Shown: positions 26,248 to 37,411 of the stretch, one piece after another
Layout of the letters: each line of letters opens with the position of its first letter
Position numbering within the stretch: the stretch's first letter is position 1
Source: Oncomelania hupensis
Taxonomy: Eukaryota; Mollusca; Gastropoda; Littorinimorpha; Pomatiopsidae
Assembly (NCBI GenBank): GCA_036898135.1
Contig: CM072516.1
Coordinates: 22,933,239 to 22,997,238, forward strand
Reading direction: 5' to 3'
DNA length: 64,000 bases
The notes under the pieces: model-generated
Told to the model about the DNA's origin: nothing
Databases searched by the model: none
Seen by the model: the letters and a program-made list of their open reading frames with translations, nothing else
Position numbers and translations under genes: made by a program

Positions 26248-28355
26248 TTATTTTAATTTTCCCTATTTATTTTTATTTATTTCATTGTTCTTATATAGTG
26301 TTTTTCTAGCTCAAGAGCTGCTCAAGGCTCAAGGTCGACACAGGCTCTAACACAAGATGCCGGAACCCCCCACTTGCAGCCTTTGGGTGCATAGACCGGT
26401 GCCCAGACAACTGAGCACAATCCTGGGCAAATGGGTATGGGGGAGACTGGACCTATAGTGCATGCTGGGTGTATTTGTGTAGCCGGAACTCACCCGTCTA
26501 CAACATGAACATCAGGATCTTTTTAGTCCGTGCGATGGAATGCATGCGTGCTCAGACGAATAACAATAATAACAATAACAATTTATTTTGTATAGCTCAA
26601 AATCAGACACTGTGTTCGCTTGGACCAACGGCATAAACACACAGACCTCTGTTTATACTCTCATCTTCATCATCATTATCTTCATCATCATCATCATCAT
26701 CATCATTATCATCATCATTATCATCGTCATCATCCTTATCATCATCATCATCATTATTATTTCAGGAGTCCATCCGTGCAGGACAGGGTAGTACAGATAG
26801 ATTTCTGCGTAAAGGTCCCTGGTCATCCGACAGAAGCTTGCTTGGTTTCTCATATCAGTAAGTATTATTCTCTTGTTTGCTGCTTCAGTAGAGCAATGTG
26901 AGTTTATGTACTCACCCCCCACTCCTCCACGACAAAAAAATAAAATAAGTGAAGTAAAATAAAATCCAGATTTTTGCAAATCTGTGCTAAATAGTCCAAA
27001 AATGACATTTTAAAAAAGACAAATTTGTCCATCCATCTTTCTGTCCGCCTTCCGATGTCCGCCGTCTGGATGTGCAAAACTTGCAAGTGGATTAATGTCT
27101 CAGAACCTATTTCAGCTATCACAACCAAACTTGGTAAGATGGTGTATATGCATGATAAAATTATCAGTGAATTATAATTACTTCACTTCAAGGTCAAGGC
27201 CACAAAGTCAACAAATGTTATTCAAAAAATGGAAATTTTTCACAAAATTTCAATTTTTTTCTTATTAATATTAATTTATGACTCTTTGATGTATGATAAT
27301 ATAAATGAGACACACACATCCAGTGCACATTTGGTCAACCTCACTCTAAGTTCAAGGTTACTGGAGCTGTCCAAAGTCAGTATAGATATTTTAAAGTGAC
27401 CTTGACCCTAAACTATGAGAGATATAAAAGTTCAAACTTGTTGTATTTAGACATGATAGATTGATATTTTTTATATTTTCCGTTTTTTGCCTTGATCTTG
27501 AAGGTCAAGGTCATTTTAGGCCTACTAAAAGTAAATTTTAAAAAAAGTAATCGTACAGTGGAATGACTCTATTTAACCCATATTTAACAACATTGGGTTA
27601 TTTGATCATACACAAGCATGAGAGGTCATGTAAAAGGCAAGGTCATCCCAAGGTTAAGGTCACTGTGGTGTTTTTTTTTAGCATAATACAATTTTTGCTG
27701 TTATTTGATATTAAATGAATGTATTTGAGTCAGAGGTCAAGCTCATCATCTCAAGGTCAAGAGTATAGAAAGATCAAAAGTCAGTACTACTTTGCTTTTT
27801 AATGCCTCTGTTTCATTTTGTCTTTTTTTTCTGGGCAGTCATTTTCATGTTAAATATTGCAAGTTCCATAAGGAACATGAGAGTCATAGGGGCTTTTCCC
27901 TTCTAGTTTTGTTAAGCTGCGATACAAAAAGTTCTGTACATGTTGTTATGTATGGCTATGATAAAAGTTCTGTATGAATTTGTACTTTTCAGGGGAAGCA
28001 GAACTGCTGTGTGATTGTATTACTGGACTCATTTAGTGCTAGCAAATAGCAGTAATGTTAGTACTTCAAACATCTTCGTGTAAAATAGCTTTTCAGCGCA
28101 TTACGTTATTTCATTTTGAACAAATATCATAATGGAGGCAATATTGGAATGTTTTGCATTGAGTTACATTGCATAACACTGTACTTTGTACTATTGCGCA
28201 GTGGGATTCTTGGTGAGCTCAACCTTCCACCGCCCCGGAACAAGTTCCTTTTACCGCGAGACAGTGACTCGAGTCAATCTTCAGGGGCAGATTACCTCAC
28301 TCTTGCCTGGACTGGGGCCTGGGCCCAGAGGGTTCTTTCCCCTGCTGTTGTCTGA
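13687..28355 (+). CDS. Uncharacterised ~1231-residue protein, 18 coding exons
   Basis: Coding exons by my reading: 13687-14737, 14918-15190, 16867-17053, 17181-17314, 17768-17846, 18613-18768, 19493-19621, 19985-20160, 20504-20694, 21169-21276, 22193-22435, 22869-22934, 23082-23284, 24147-24260, 24733-24966, 25451-25556, 26766-26857, 28202-28355. Every junction is GT..AG, every phase matches, and the sum is 3696 nt with the stop. The start ATG follows an acceptor at 13681. Residues 50-125 are acidic and Ser-rich; 143-157 are a strong basic cluster (KKQKRKRRRQRKEDK), possibly a nuclear localisation signal. The middle (roughly 360-560) is helical and TPR-like in look; the C-terminal half has short hydrophobic strand-like stretches and a second basic cluster near 849-868. 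No signal peptide or transmembrane segment is obvious. I do not recognise the family. The last three exons are less certain; the final exon is also open in another frame to 28413. Confidence 0.75.
15328..16675. repeat. ~103-bp direct repeats flanking a LINE
   Basis: 15328-15430 and 16573-16675 align without gaps over ~103 bp with about five mismatches (for example ggttgg/ggttag, attattg/attatgg). They sit exactly at the two ends of the LINE, as a target-site duplication would, but are far longer than the usual 5-20 bp. Confidence 0.85.
15431..16572 (+). mobile_element. LINE L-A copy with RT domain, in an intron
   Basis: This 5'-truncated copy in the second coding intron of the uncharacterised gene covers RT motifs FIDFMKAFDRVWH and GVHQGCLLSPILFNIF, then [16 protein letters not shown], then the C-terminal tail [14 protein letters not shown]...KKRWEDN. 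A frameshift lies near 15765, and in-frame stops occur at about 16025 and 16195, so it is dead. The 3' end is a shortened cgggacaggata. It is flanked by a direct repeat of about 103 bp (15328-15430 and 16573-16675). Confidence 0.9.
18270..18486 (-). mobile_element. tRNA-derived SINE (family S-D) with 15-bp duplication
   Basis: Read on the minus strand it opens with ggggccgggtagctcagttg (A box) and ggttcgaatcccgg (B box), a Thr-tRNA-like head whose anticodon stem no longer pairs. A ~130-bp body follows and it ends in an (AAAC)n tail. The direct repeat tctgagtgctgtttg lies at 18255-18269 and 18487-18501. It is inserted in an intron of the uncharacterised gene. Confidence 0.9.
19742..19820. repeat. 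(GA)n and poly-G simple repeat
   Basis: A GA-rich run (about 19745-19788) followed by an almost pure G run (about 19795-19817), intronic. Confidence 0.9.
21587..21885 (+). mobile_element. LINE L-A 3' fragment
   Basis: An intronic fragment with the L-A landmarks RKLRWYGHV and RGRQKKRWEDN-like coding followed by the 3' end and a (GGATA)n tail (about 21866-21885). A short deletion removes part of the tail protein compared with other copies. No duplication was found at its ends. Confidence 0.8.
22792..22840. repeat. (TAA)n microsatellite
   Basis: Pure TAA repeats in an intron, about 30 bp upstream of the exon that starts at 22869. Confidence 0.9.
25177..25320 (+). repeat. Short internally deleted copy of repeat family R-N
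   Basis: Both ends of the AGGTCA-rich family R-N are present: aatagtccaaaaataatgtt at the left and gcatttgagtcag...ctcttctagtt at the right, with almost all of the middle missing. Intronic. Confidence 0.55.
26113..26247. repeat. (TTA)n then (TAC)n microsatellite
   Basis: TTA repeats at about 26116-26190 are followed by TAC repeats at about 26201-26247, at the 3'-tail side of the adjacent minus-strand SINE. Confidence 0.9.
26284..26562 (-). mobile_element. SINE family S-B, head truncated
   Basis: On the minus strand this matches the body of the S-B element at 38821-39675: shared words include gtgcatgctgggtg, actgagcac, gcctttgggtgcat and the end agagctgctcaagg...tatataagaac. The tRNA-like head is missing. 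Intronic in the uncharacterised gene. Confidence 0.7.
26660..26760. repeat. (TCA)n-rich microsatellite against a splice acceptor
   Basis: Imperfect TCA/TTA repeats end six bases before the exon at 26766 and make up the pyrimidine-rich part of its acceptor. Confidence 0.85.
26900..27908 (+). repeat. AGGTCA-rich dispersed repeat R-N, copy 1
   Basis: A ~1-kb dispersed repeat with sister copies at 31470-32248 (+), 54525-55530 (-), 60290-60860 (-, partial) and 63278-63600 (-, partial). The 5' end reads gtgagtttatgtactcaccc and the 3' end shows a short hairpin and cttctag. It is studded with nuclear-receptor-type half-sites: tgaccttga at 27397-27405 and tcaaggtca at 27505-27513 among others. It has no coding capacity. 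It lies in the last intron of the uncharacterised gene. Confidence 0.8.
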
Positions 28356-29052
28356 CGTCTGGCATGTCTACATGAGAGATGGGCATGGTGGGATTATGGC
28401 CGTTACTTTGTAATGGATTTTAGCTTCAAAGTGCTTTCACCAAACAAACTAAAATCTTGTCCTAAGGTTAGCCAACCTGACATTTGCTCAATGTTGCTCT
28501 TTGCAATTGATGGACTAGATGAAATGGCATCAGTGGCTTATGCAGTTTCTTACCTGATGCACATTTCATAGGTTGAGACTGAAAGGCATGAGACTGGAAT
28601 TCTCCTGAACAGCTCTACCAACTAGCAGCTGTATTATGTTCCGATATACCACCACTTGTTATGACGTGGAAAACATACCATCACAGTCCATATTTTTTGT
28701 AATTTACACATCATGTTTTGTCAAGCTAAGATCTGTCCATTGGTAAAAGTCCGGAGAAGGAGACTTTCCTCCAAAATATTCAATTAAAAAAATATATATA
28801 TTGATTGTGTGCTTGCGTGTTATAGTTTAGCTCTTTAACATTTTGTGATGCAAGCTTTGATTGTTAGTTCCGAAGACACTGCACTGCATGTTAGTGTGAA
28901 CAGTTTTATGTTGCAATGGGGATGGTGATCATGTAGACTTGTGAGATGAACTGACAGCACTCTCAGCTCACACATAAGTTGATTATTTATAAAATGGTCT
29001 TCTACATTCAAACAGATTTCGGCCCTGTTTATTAAGCTCATAAGGAATTGAA
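28356..29052. other. 3' region of the uncharacterised gene
   Basis: Non-coding sequence after the stop. No clear AATAAA poly(A) signal was found near the stop, so the transcript end is not placed. No repeats are recognised. Confidence 0.35.
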
Positions 29053-29059
29053 GTTATAC

Positions 29060-29181
29060 AGAGGAGGACGAGGGGGGGGGGGGGGGCACAGTGGGCACGT
29101 GCCCCCTCCCATGGGCGACCAAAAAAAAAAAAGGGAAGAAATAAAATGGAAGGAAAAAAAAATGAGAAGAAAAAAAAAGGG

Positions 29182-29238
<57 letters not shown>

Positions 29239-30715
29239 TAATAATAATACAAAAATTTTAAAATGTGGAAAGAAGAAAAGCGTGCCCCCCTTCCCCACTA
29301 GTCCATCCACCTGTTCAGGGTCCTCATTGGCCCTCGGGCACGCATTCAAGAACTTAACAAGCAGGCTCTGTACTTACACTGCGCATCTCATTGCTTGAAC
29401 CTTTGTGTTGTTCATGCCTGCAGAATTCTAGAAGTGAAGAACATGTTTGGAGTCCTGAAAGAAGTGTCCCTGTTCTTCTCTCTTTCTCCAAAATGACAGA
29501 GAAAGTTTGAACATGTGGTGGAGTCAGCCCAAGTAGAAAGCAAGAGGAGAAAACTGGTTGACCTGTGTAAAACACGGTGGGCCGAGAGGCACTCTGCCTT
29601 TGAAACTTTCGCCGAACTCTTCCCTGTGCTCTATGACTGCCTTGGCCAGATGGTGTAGGAGAACACAGATTGGGACAGTGAAACGCTCACCAAAGCTGGA
29701 GGGTTTTTGCACGCTTTCCAGTCCGGTGACTTTCTGGTTGCTTTTGTCGTCACCAAAAAATGCCTGCAAGTTCTCCGTCCACTGACTTTGAAACTTCAGC
29801 AAAAAGCAAAGGATGTTGTGGCTGCGTACGGAGAAATAAGCGCAGTGACGACAACAGTTAAGGGATTCAGGAATGACGTCATTGCAACCTTCAGCAGCTG
29901 GTTTCAGGAAGCAAGTCGGATGGCAGCAACAGCCGACTCTGATCTGTGCAGACCAAGGGGTGCAGAACGACAGACATGTCGGAGTAACCCGCCAGCAGAG
30001 ACAACTGAAGATTACTTCCGCAGGTCCATAGGTATCCCGTTTTTGGATCACCTCATCGCCCAGCTGGACTCTCGCTTCACCACCGGCTCTGAAATTGCTG
30101 TTGACGGGCTTGGTCTTGTACCCTCGTGCATCGTGCAAGGCAGGAACGGGCCAGTGGCAGGTTTTCGGAAGGTACCCGAGGGTATCGAGCGACTTGCCAG
30201 TCTATGGCAAGCAGATCTGCCAAGTTTTCATGAGCTGGACACCGAGTACATCCGATGGATGCACAAGTGGGAGAGCGCTGATGCAGGGGCCGTTCCTGAT
30301 ACTGTGCCCAAGACTATCAGAGCATGCAATGTGGATTTTTTCCCGAACAATCACGTGCTACTGACCCTTTTGTGCACTCTTCCGATCACAACAGCTGAAT
30401 GTGAAAGAACTATCGGCGGCATCAGGACGCTGAAATCCTATCTGAGATCAACGATATGAGACCAGGCTCAACAGGCTCGTTCTAATGAGGGCTCACCGAC
30501 ACATCACAGTGGACATTGACGATGTCGTAGAACGGTTTGCGGGAAGATACCGCACCATCATGGCTCTTCAACCTCGCAATATGCTGAACGCCTGAGAAAG
30601 TAAGTGTTCTAGCTGTGGGCCAATGTGTAAATCTTTTTTTTTTTTTCTTTTTTTTTCTCACAACTAATTTCTAATTGTACGCGAAACACGCACGTGTTGA
30701 TCTCTCTCTCTCTCT

Positions 30716-30791
<76 letters not shown>

Positions 30792-30919
30792 TCAAAAACC
30801 ACACTCATGTCAACCTTTCTTTTACTGTGTTTGAGTGCAAGCACAAATCTGTATACCGGGAAAAAAAAATTTAAAAAATGGCAGTGCCACCCTCCGGGCA
30901 TTTACTCTGCTCCGCCCCT
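29060..30919 (+). mobile_element. Decayed hAT DNA transposon
   Basis: Imperfect inverted ends, agaggaggacgag on the left and the complement of ctgctccgcccct on the right, are flanked by gttatac at 29053-29059 and 30920-30926. That gives 7 of the 8 bp expected for a hAT target duplication. Inside lie a G run and (AC)n tract (29184-29236), a transposase remnant (29341-30595) and (CT)n/(AC)n tracts (30701-30790). The transposase N-terminus is missing, apparently replaced by simple sequence. Confidence 0.7.
29341..30595 (+). pseudogene. hAT transposase pseudogene (52-kDa repressor/ZMYM-like)
   Basis: One frame gives a run of typical hAT transposase motifs: LHCASHCLNL, then LCKTRWAERHSAFETF, and near the end LTLLCTLPITTAECERTIGGI, the signature of the C-terminal dimerisation domain. 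The copy is broken in three places: TGA at 29494-29496, TAG at 29656-29658, and a one-base frameshift near 30457, after which RLNRLVLMRAHR continues in a second frame to a TGA at 30593-30595. The N-terminal zinc finger and first catalytic block are absent. It belongs to the hAT subgroup whose host-domesticated relatives include THAP12-like and ZMYM-like proteins. Confidence 0.85.
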
Positions 30920-31469
30920 GTTATACTATCAATGTTGTTGTTGTTAATGCTGTTCCAGCTTTTGTGACTTCTTAGTCTGTGAACCAGATGATTTTGTGTA
31001 CTTTGTCTCCTTCTGGAGATACTTTGATGTAGTGGGGAATCAGAATGAGCCAAAAGTCACTCTCTCTGTCGGTTGGTCTGTCTATCTGTTGTTCCGTTAC
31101 ACTCCGGGATATCAAGAACTATGGAACCGATTTTGTCCAGACTTCATTGGGAACATTACCTGGATTAAGGATTGATCGGCTTTTTGTGTCATCATATTTG
31201 TCCTATCTCAAAGGTATAAATATCACTGGGTGCAACTGCAATTCTTTGCTAAAGACATGCATTTCAGAGCACTGAAAGTGCACTCGGCTACAAATAAAAA
31301 TAATTTTATTCAACTGAACTGATTTGTTTTCTTCTATTGGCTGTTGTTTTGTGTGTGTATTTAACTGTGTGTGTTTGTGTGTTTAGGTGTCTGGAAATAC
31401 ATTTGAATGTCTTGTCATCTTGTTATTTTAATTCTTTACTTTATTTCTGTTAGTTACTTTTTGATTCGC

Positions 31470-32248
31470 ATGCATAGTAATGTAAATCTATGTACGCACC
31501 CCTCCAAAACATGTTCTCAAGATTTTTGCAAATCTGTCCAAGGCGAATCCTAAATAGTCCAAAAATAACATTTGTAAAAAAGTGTCGGTCTGTCTGTCCA
31601 GTCTGGTGTCCTTTGTCTGCAGTCCGTCTGTACAAAACTTGCAAATGGCTTAATAGCTCAGGACCTATTTAATATATCGCACCCAAACTTTGTAGGATGA
31701 TGTTTATCCATGAGCATTTATGATCTGTGAATGAATGACTTAGCTTTAAGGTCAAGGTCTCCAAATCAACAAACATTAATAAAAAAATTTAAAAAAAAAC
31801 TACTTTAAAAAAAAACAACACTAAATTTATAAATTTTACTTTTTTCCTAAGTTGGTAATATTAATTGAACTTAGAATTATTTGATGCATTATAGACATCA
31901 ATGAGACACACATACTGTGCAAATTTGGTTAACTGGAGCTGTTCAGAGTCAAAGTATAGGTACTTTGAAGTGACCTTGACCCTAAACTATGAGAGATATA
32001 AAGTCCAAGCTTGTTGTATTTAGAGATGTTAGATTGATCTTTCGAACTCATATATGTTCCGTTTGTGCATTGATCTTGAAGGTCAAGGTCATTTTAGGCT
32101 TTGAAAAAACATTAAGGTCAAGAGCATTGAAAGATCAAAGTTGGTGCTATGCATTTTATTGCCACTGTTTCGGTTTGTTTTTTCTGGGTACTCATTTTCA
32201 TGTTAAATAAAGAGCATGTGAGTCATATGGGCTTTGCCCTTCTAGTTT
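31470..32248 (+). repeat. AGGTCA-rich dispersed repeat R-N, copy 2
   Basis: Begins ttcgcatgcatagtaatg and ends ggctttgcccttctag. It parallels copy 1 with a ~200-bp shorter middle. tcaaggtca occurs at 32083-32091. Confidence 0.8.
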
Positions 32249-34454
32249 TTCAGTGTACTAACAATGTTCAACTTTGCTTTGATTGGTCAATTAAAGCTTG
32301 GTGTATTCTTCAAGAATAGTATTAAGGTAAGATTTACCTAAATTATACCAACATTTATCTGTCAATGTTGATTCATTACAAAGTTATGGACTATAGAGTA
32401 AAGCAAATTTAACTCCTGGGAGCCATATTACGGCAATATTAAGGTTTAACAATCTGATTTGGAATCTGTGAGTGACTGAGTGGATGCATGTGTATATATA
32501 TATATATATGCTTTAATTAAATGTTAAAAGAAAAACACTCGGTTTATGATTCAAACCGCAATCGAAACTTACGCTGTAAATTGTGTATATACTGTACTAG
32601 TACTACTTAACACTACTACTACCACTGTGGATGCTATACAAGCTTTTTCTCCTCAGTCAGACTCAAAAGTGTGGGTATCTGTATTGACATCTAAATACCC
32701 GAGTGTTACGCACATTCCTACTCGAGAGGCTGCAATTTGAAGAAGGAAAGGACATTAATTGTGTAGTTTTTAATTGTTAGACTGACTGCATACAGTGCTA
32801 TTGTTGAGGCAGAGAGAAAACTGGAGTACTAAGAGATACATCTTGATGGCCTAGTCATAAGCCTCATACCTACAACCTTCATGCTGCAATGGAGACTTGT
32901 TCTTTACACCAGCCTCACAGGGGACACCCCCCTTTGTTTGCTCAAAAATTAGAAGTTATTTGTAAAATTATTTAAATCTAGCAAATCTCGCAAGGGAGTG
33001 TTATACAAATACAGAACTTTGTGGCATCGTATGTGTTACTATGTTTTATCAGCTATTTTTATTGTAAGGTTAGTAAGTGTCACACTTCTACACGTATTTC
33101 CAAACTATTACACTGCTTGTATGCAAGAAGACTATGAATTGGCTGTTTTCATCATGTTACATTTCACACATTCATTTTTCCATAACAAATGTTCAAATGT
33201 CTGTGCACTAGAGATATTGACAGTGCAATGATTTGTACCTGCTCAGAAAAAAAAAAAAAAAAAAAAAACATCACTGGGAATACCCGTTGCTATTTATATA
33301 TATATATTTTTTAAGCATGTGACCTCCTGAGTAGGCCTACATTGTAAACAACTGCATGGTTTTTGGGACCTGGCATTTGTGCACAAGTGTTCCAACAGTG
33401 AAGAGTTTGTGTCAGAGGAATCATCACAAGCGTTTTTCTGTAGGTCAGTGCCTTACTATTTTTGTTAACACTTATTTCTTAAGCAGCATTTCACAATTGA
33501 ATGGATTAAGTTTTTTTTTGTTATTGTAGCCTACTCAAAGTTTCTTTTTTTTTTTAAATCTTCTTATTCAAATCATATGGTTTATAATTAATTACTATAA
33601 TTATATGCTATTTGATATTTCATACTGATGGTTGATTAAACTGACTTCTTGACAGTATAATGTCCTGTAATGCATAACGTTTACGTGGCTACACATATAA
33701 TTTGAAATGCATCATATTTTCATTTGTTTCATGTGTGTGGGCACAAGTAATCTTTTTCTACTTATGTCAACTTTTTTTTAATGTGTGTGACATTCTGCAT
33801 TGATTCGCAGGTCAATAGCCTGTTTTGTATGTATTTGTAAAAGATACACATGCATGTTTAGCAAAGAAACTATCAATAAAATAATTATTTGGGCTTGTTA
33901 TGCTGAATTATAATTTTGTTGGCTGTGATCATTTGATCAGTATGATCAGTTAACTGCCACACTGAGTAGCAGAGATTGGACAAGGTCTGGATCGAGGCGA
34001 ACATAATTAAGCCTCGGTCAGTCTCCCTTACACAGTGTGTGTTCCTGCATGGGTGTCAGTGGGTTCCTTCCCCTTCTCTCCTCTTCTCCCTCTCTAGCAT
34101 ATCTTTTTTCTGTTGTTTGATAAAAGTGTGTGTGCTTGTCCCATTTAAAAAGCATGTTGCACATAGTTTAAAAAACCAAACACACACAACATACAATTGT
34201 ATATTTTGATAAAGTACTGACGTACGTACGGTACCTTAAAGATTTTACCACATTTCTCGCACTAATTGTAGCTTACACTAGTTTTAAAGGCTGCATAGTA
34301 TTATTATGCATAGGTGGTATCTTGTCTGAAACACGTTCATGAACGAGTGAGTGTTTGGTTTTTCTTTCGTGGATTCTACGTGGCATTAATATATTATACA
34401 ACGTAAATGTTATACATGTACAATCGAGTGATAGATGGGATGACAGATGATCCT
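32249..34454. other. AT-rich intergenic sequence
   Basis: No gene recognised; short (TA)n at about 32494-32508 and an A run at 33248-33268. Small open frames here have no protein features. Confidence 0.4.
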
Positions 34455-34648
34455 TTCAGAATACAGAATCCATCATAGTCCCCATAAGCATTAACAAGGA
34501 GATTTTTTTTCATGCACTGAACATCAGCATATAAAAATTCAAAACAACGAAATTAAATTGTAATAGCAACATACAATTGAAAATACATAATGGTGATGAT
34601 ATTTACAGTGATTAAAACTTGTATACAGTGACACTATCATACACACAC
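34455..34648. repeat. Dispersed repeat pair, copy 1
   Basis: Matches 37412-37595 in direct orientation: agaatacagaatcc at the start, then aaattcaaaacaa, then atatttacagtgattaaaac, then gacactatca at the end. Possibly a LINE 3' UTR piece; the family is not identified. Confidence 0.7.
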
Positions 34649-37411
34649 ACACCACACACACGTACCTATGCACATATTGCTTCCATTTGCTTCCACTTAC
34701 TCTTACATCTCATACATTTGACATAAAAATACAATTCTTCTGCCAAGTGCCCCTCAGAATCAGACCATCTGAAATAAATCTAAATCTAAACCTAGATCAA
34801 TCAATGATGCTGAAATGTGAATTTCATCATCCTTGGCACAGTGCCATCTGTTTCTCTCGCCTTGTTCCAATATTTACTTATGCAGCTACGGGCATGCAAA
34901 TAATGTAAAACCATTCATTGAGTGGCTGTCTCTGTGCCAGAAAAATGAATATGAATACACTATTGCTTCAAGCGCAACAATTGTATTTAATTTTAAAGCA
35001 CACCAATAGTAATTTCCATTGAGATTTAATTTTAATGGTAAATAATGTTTTCCAAAATATGAACACTTTATATACAGGTCGATCATGTTATATATTTTTT
35101 TAATGTTGTATTAACACAATCATTAATTTAACAAGAGTTTACAACACCAATAACCCCCATCCCTCCTCCTCCCCCACCCCACCCCACCGCACACAAAATA
35201 AACAAATATATAAAAATTATTTAATTGAACAAAATTAACAACGAATGTTAAATGTATGCTTCTATAGATTAATGTCCCCAAATACGATGACAAAGTCACT
35301 ATTTATAATAAATACGTTGTTTTACTAATGTGCTTCCTGGTAGGAAGCATATAGAGATAAATAATGTTAGCTAACCTTCTTTGATATGGGGGTCGTATAA
35401 CTCAAGGACACATTCAGGCTAGCTGTTTCTACTAATGGAAAAGTTCTTGAGCCTTGAACTGCTTTAACCCTCCCTTGTGAGGTCAAGCTGTGGTGGGGAA
35501 CAAGAGGGTTTCCCTTTCCACATCTATTGTCGTTTGCTCATGCATACAAGGGGTAATAGACGAAAGAGGGAGAAGGCCTCATCTAGTCTCAACCATGCTG
35601 TCTGTTGCTCATGGTGAAGATCTTGTGCATACAGCATAGCCAAGACTAAACGAACTAAAGGACCTATCCTCAAGGGCCTAGAGATCTGCTAGTTTTAATT
35701 AAGCCATGTGGATTTGTCATGCAGACACTATGGTGTTAGAAAGTTGGAAAGTGTGGATACATGTAAGTGGTGGGAGAGGGGGAGTGAGGGGTGTAGGGTG
35801 AGGGGGATCAAGAGAGAGAGAGATAGAGTGTGTGTGTGTGATACAGCATAGCTGAGACTAAACATGGCCTTCTCTCCCTCTTGAGAGAGGAAGACCTCGA
35901 TTGTTTATAGTCTCAGCCATGTACGCTCTGTGTGTGTATGTGCATGTGTGTGTATGTGTGTGTATGTGTGAAGGATCTAGATTATTTTAGTTACCCTTGC
36001 GCAGAATAGTTCTGAGGACAAATTTACTGTGCTAGCAGTATGAAAACAGATTGTGGTGGGAAGTTGGATGGGTTAGGGAATGGCTCGAAGCAGTTGGGGA
36101 GAAAAGGAGTGGTGATGATGGTAGTGGTGGCATACCACGATTTTATGTGTGTGAGTGTGCATGAGAGAGACAGAGAGAAACCGAGAGAGAGACAGACATT
36201 TACAGAGGCAGAGAGAAGCACAGAGAAAGAAACAAAGAGAGAAAATTAAGGGGAGTATGTTGGGGAGAGGGGGGAAATGGATGCATTAGGAAGTGAAGAC
36301 CTGCCATAGTGGATTGAAAATGAAAGTTAAAGGAGGACAAAATATACACACAAATGCGCTGTGAACACTCCTTTGGATGTAGAGTTTTTCTTTGTTGTGT
36401 GCAGTTTTTTTTTTTACATTTATTCAAATCAATAACATACACCTACAGTTTGATAATTGAGGAAGTCAAATTCAAAACAGCTACAATAAGATAAAGAAGG
36501 GTGAAATAATATATTAGACCATGTCACATTTTGTGGTCAAGAACCCTGTATAGTAGCTATATTATTATTTGTAGACAAGTCACATGTACTCAGGAAGTCA
36601 ACACTCAAGCAAGCTGTAACATGCAATGCAAAGGCGCCTGTATTTGGACATGCGAGTGCCTATGCGCATGAGGCTTCTCTCTTCTCCGGGTATCATTTAT
36701 TATTTAGGCATAGGCAATCACATGTCCAGTACAATGCTACTTGTAAACAAGAAATGCTCTTGAGCATATTATAAATCGCAGTAATTATTTTTGGGGTGAA
36801 CTGTTGGACTATAAAAATAATTTAGTTCACTTAATTAGTTTTCAAAGTATCTAGTTATAATGACTTTAATCCTCCTCCCACCCCCCACCCCATTCCAGAA
36901 ATAAGTCTGCCATATATTGTATCTATTACAAATATTGAAATATGAAATAAGTTTAAAAAAATTATAGTTGTACAGCATCAACACTCTTTTAGGCCCCCCA
37001 CCCGTTCCCTTAATCCCCTCCCAGTTGTCCCCCAGCATGCATAATATGCCTGTGCTCTTAAAGTAAGATAATACGACGAATAAAGTGATATAATTTATTT
37101 ATAAGAAAAATAAACAGAAGATAATTCATTTATAATAAGAATAAAGCATGATATTTCAATTAGAAGAATAAAGCGAGATAGTTCATTTATAAGACGAATT
37201 AAGTAAGATAATTCATTTATTTAAAAGTGGTCCTGATTCGGCTCTTGGCAGTCCGCTGGACCCTATAAGCACTGGGTATCTATTTATTTAAAAAATAAAC
37301 AAAAGATAATTCATTTATAAGAAGAATAAACAGAAGAATATAAAATAAGATTATAAAAATAATAAACTGAGACCATCATAATTATAGTAACCATAGGCAA
37401 ACATCTTTACA
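34649..37411. other. Intergenic sequence with foldback hairpins
   Basis: No gene recognised. Two inverted pairs of a shared word (catggctgagacta and variants) make stem-loops at about 35583-35670 and 35846-35930. Purine-rich and (GT)n/(GA)n simple sequence occurs at 35760-35840 and 36160-36240. A C-rich/T-rich tract lies near 35155-35185. Confidence 0.5.

Noticed and set aside
29524..30138. 204-codon open frame on the minus strand
   Set aside because: It is antisense to the hAT transposase remnant, whose motifs are clear on the plus strand; the minus-strand protein has no recognisable features.
30957..31165. Open frame after an acceptor-like site (FCDFLVCEPDDFVYFVSF)
   Set aside because: It runs into sequence that looks like dispersed non-coding repeat, has no good donor, and lies after the stop of the upstream gene, just outside the hAT element.
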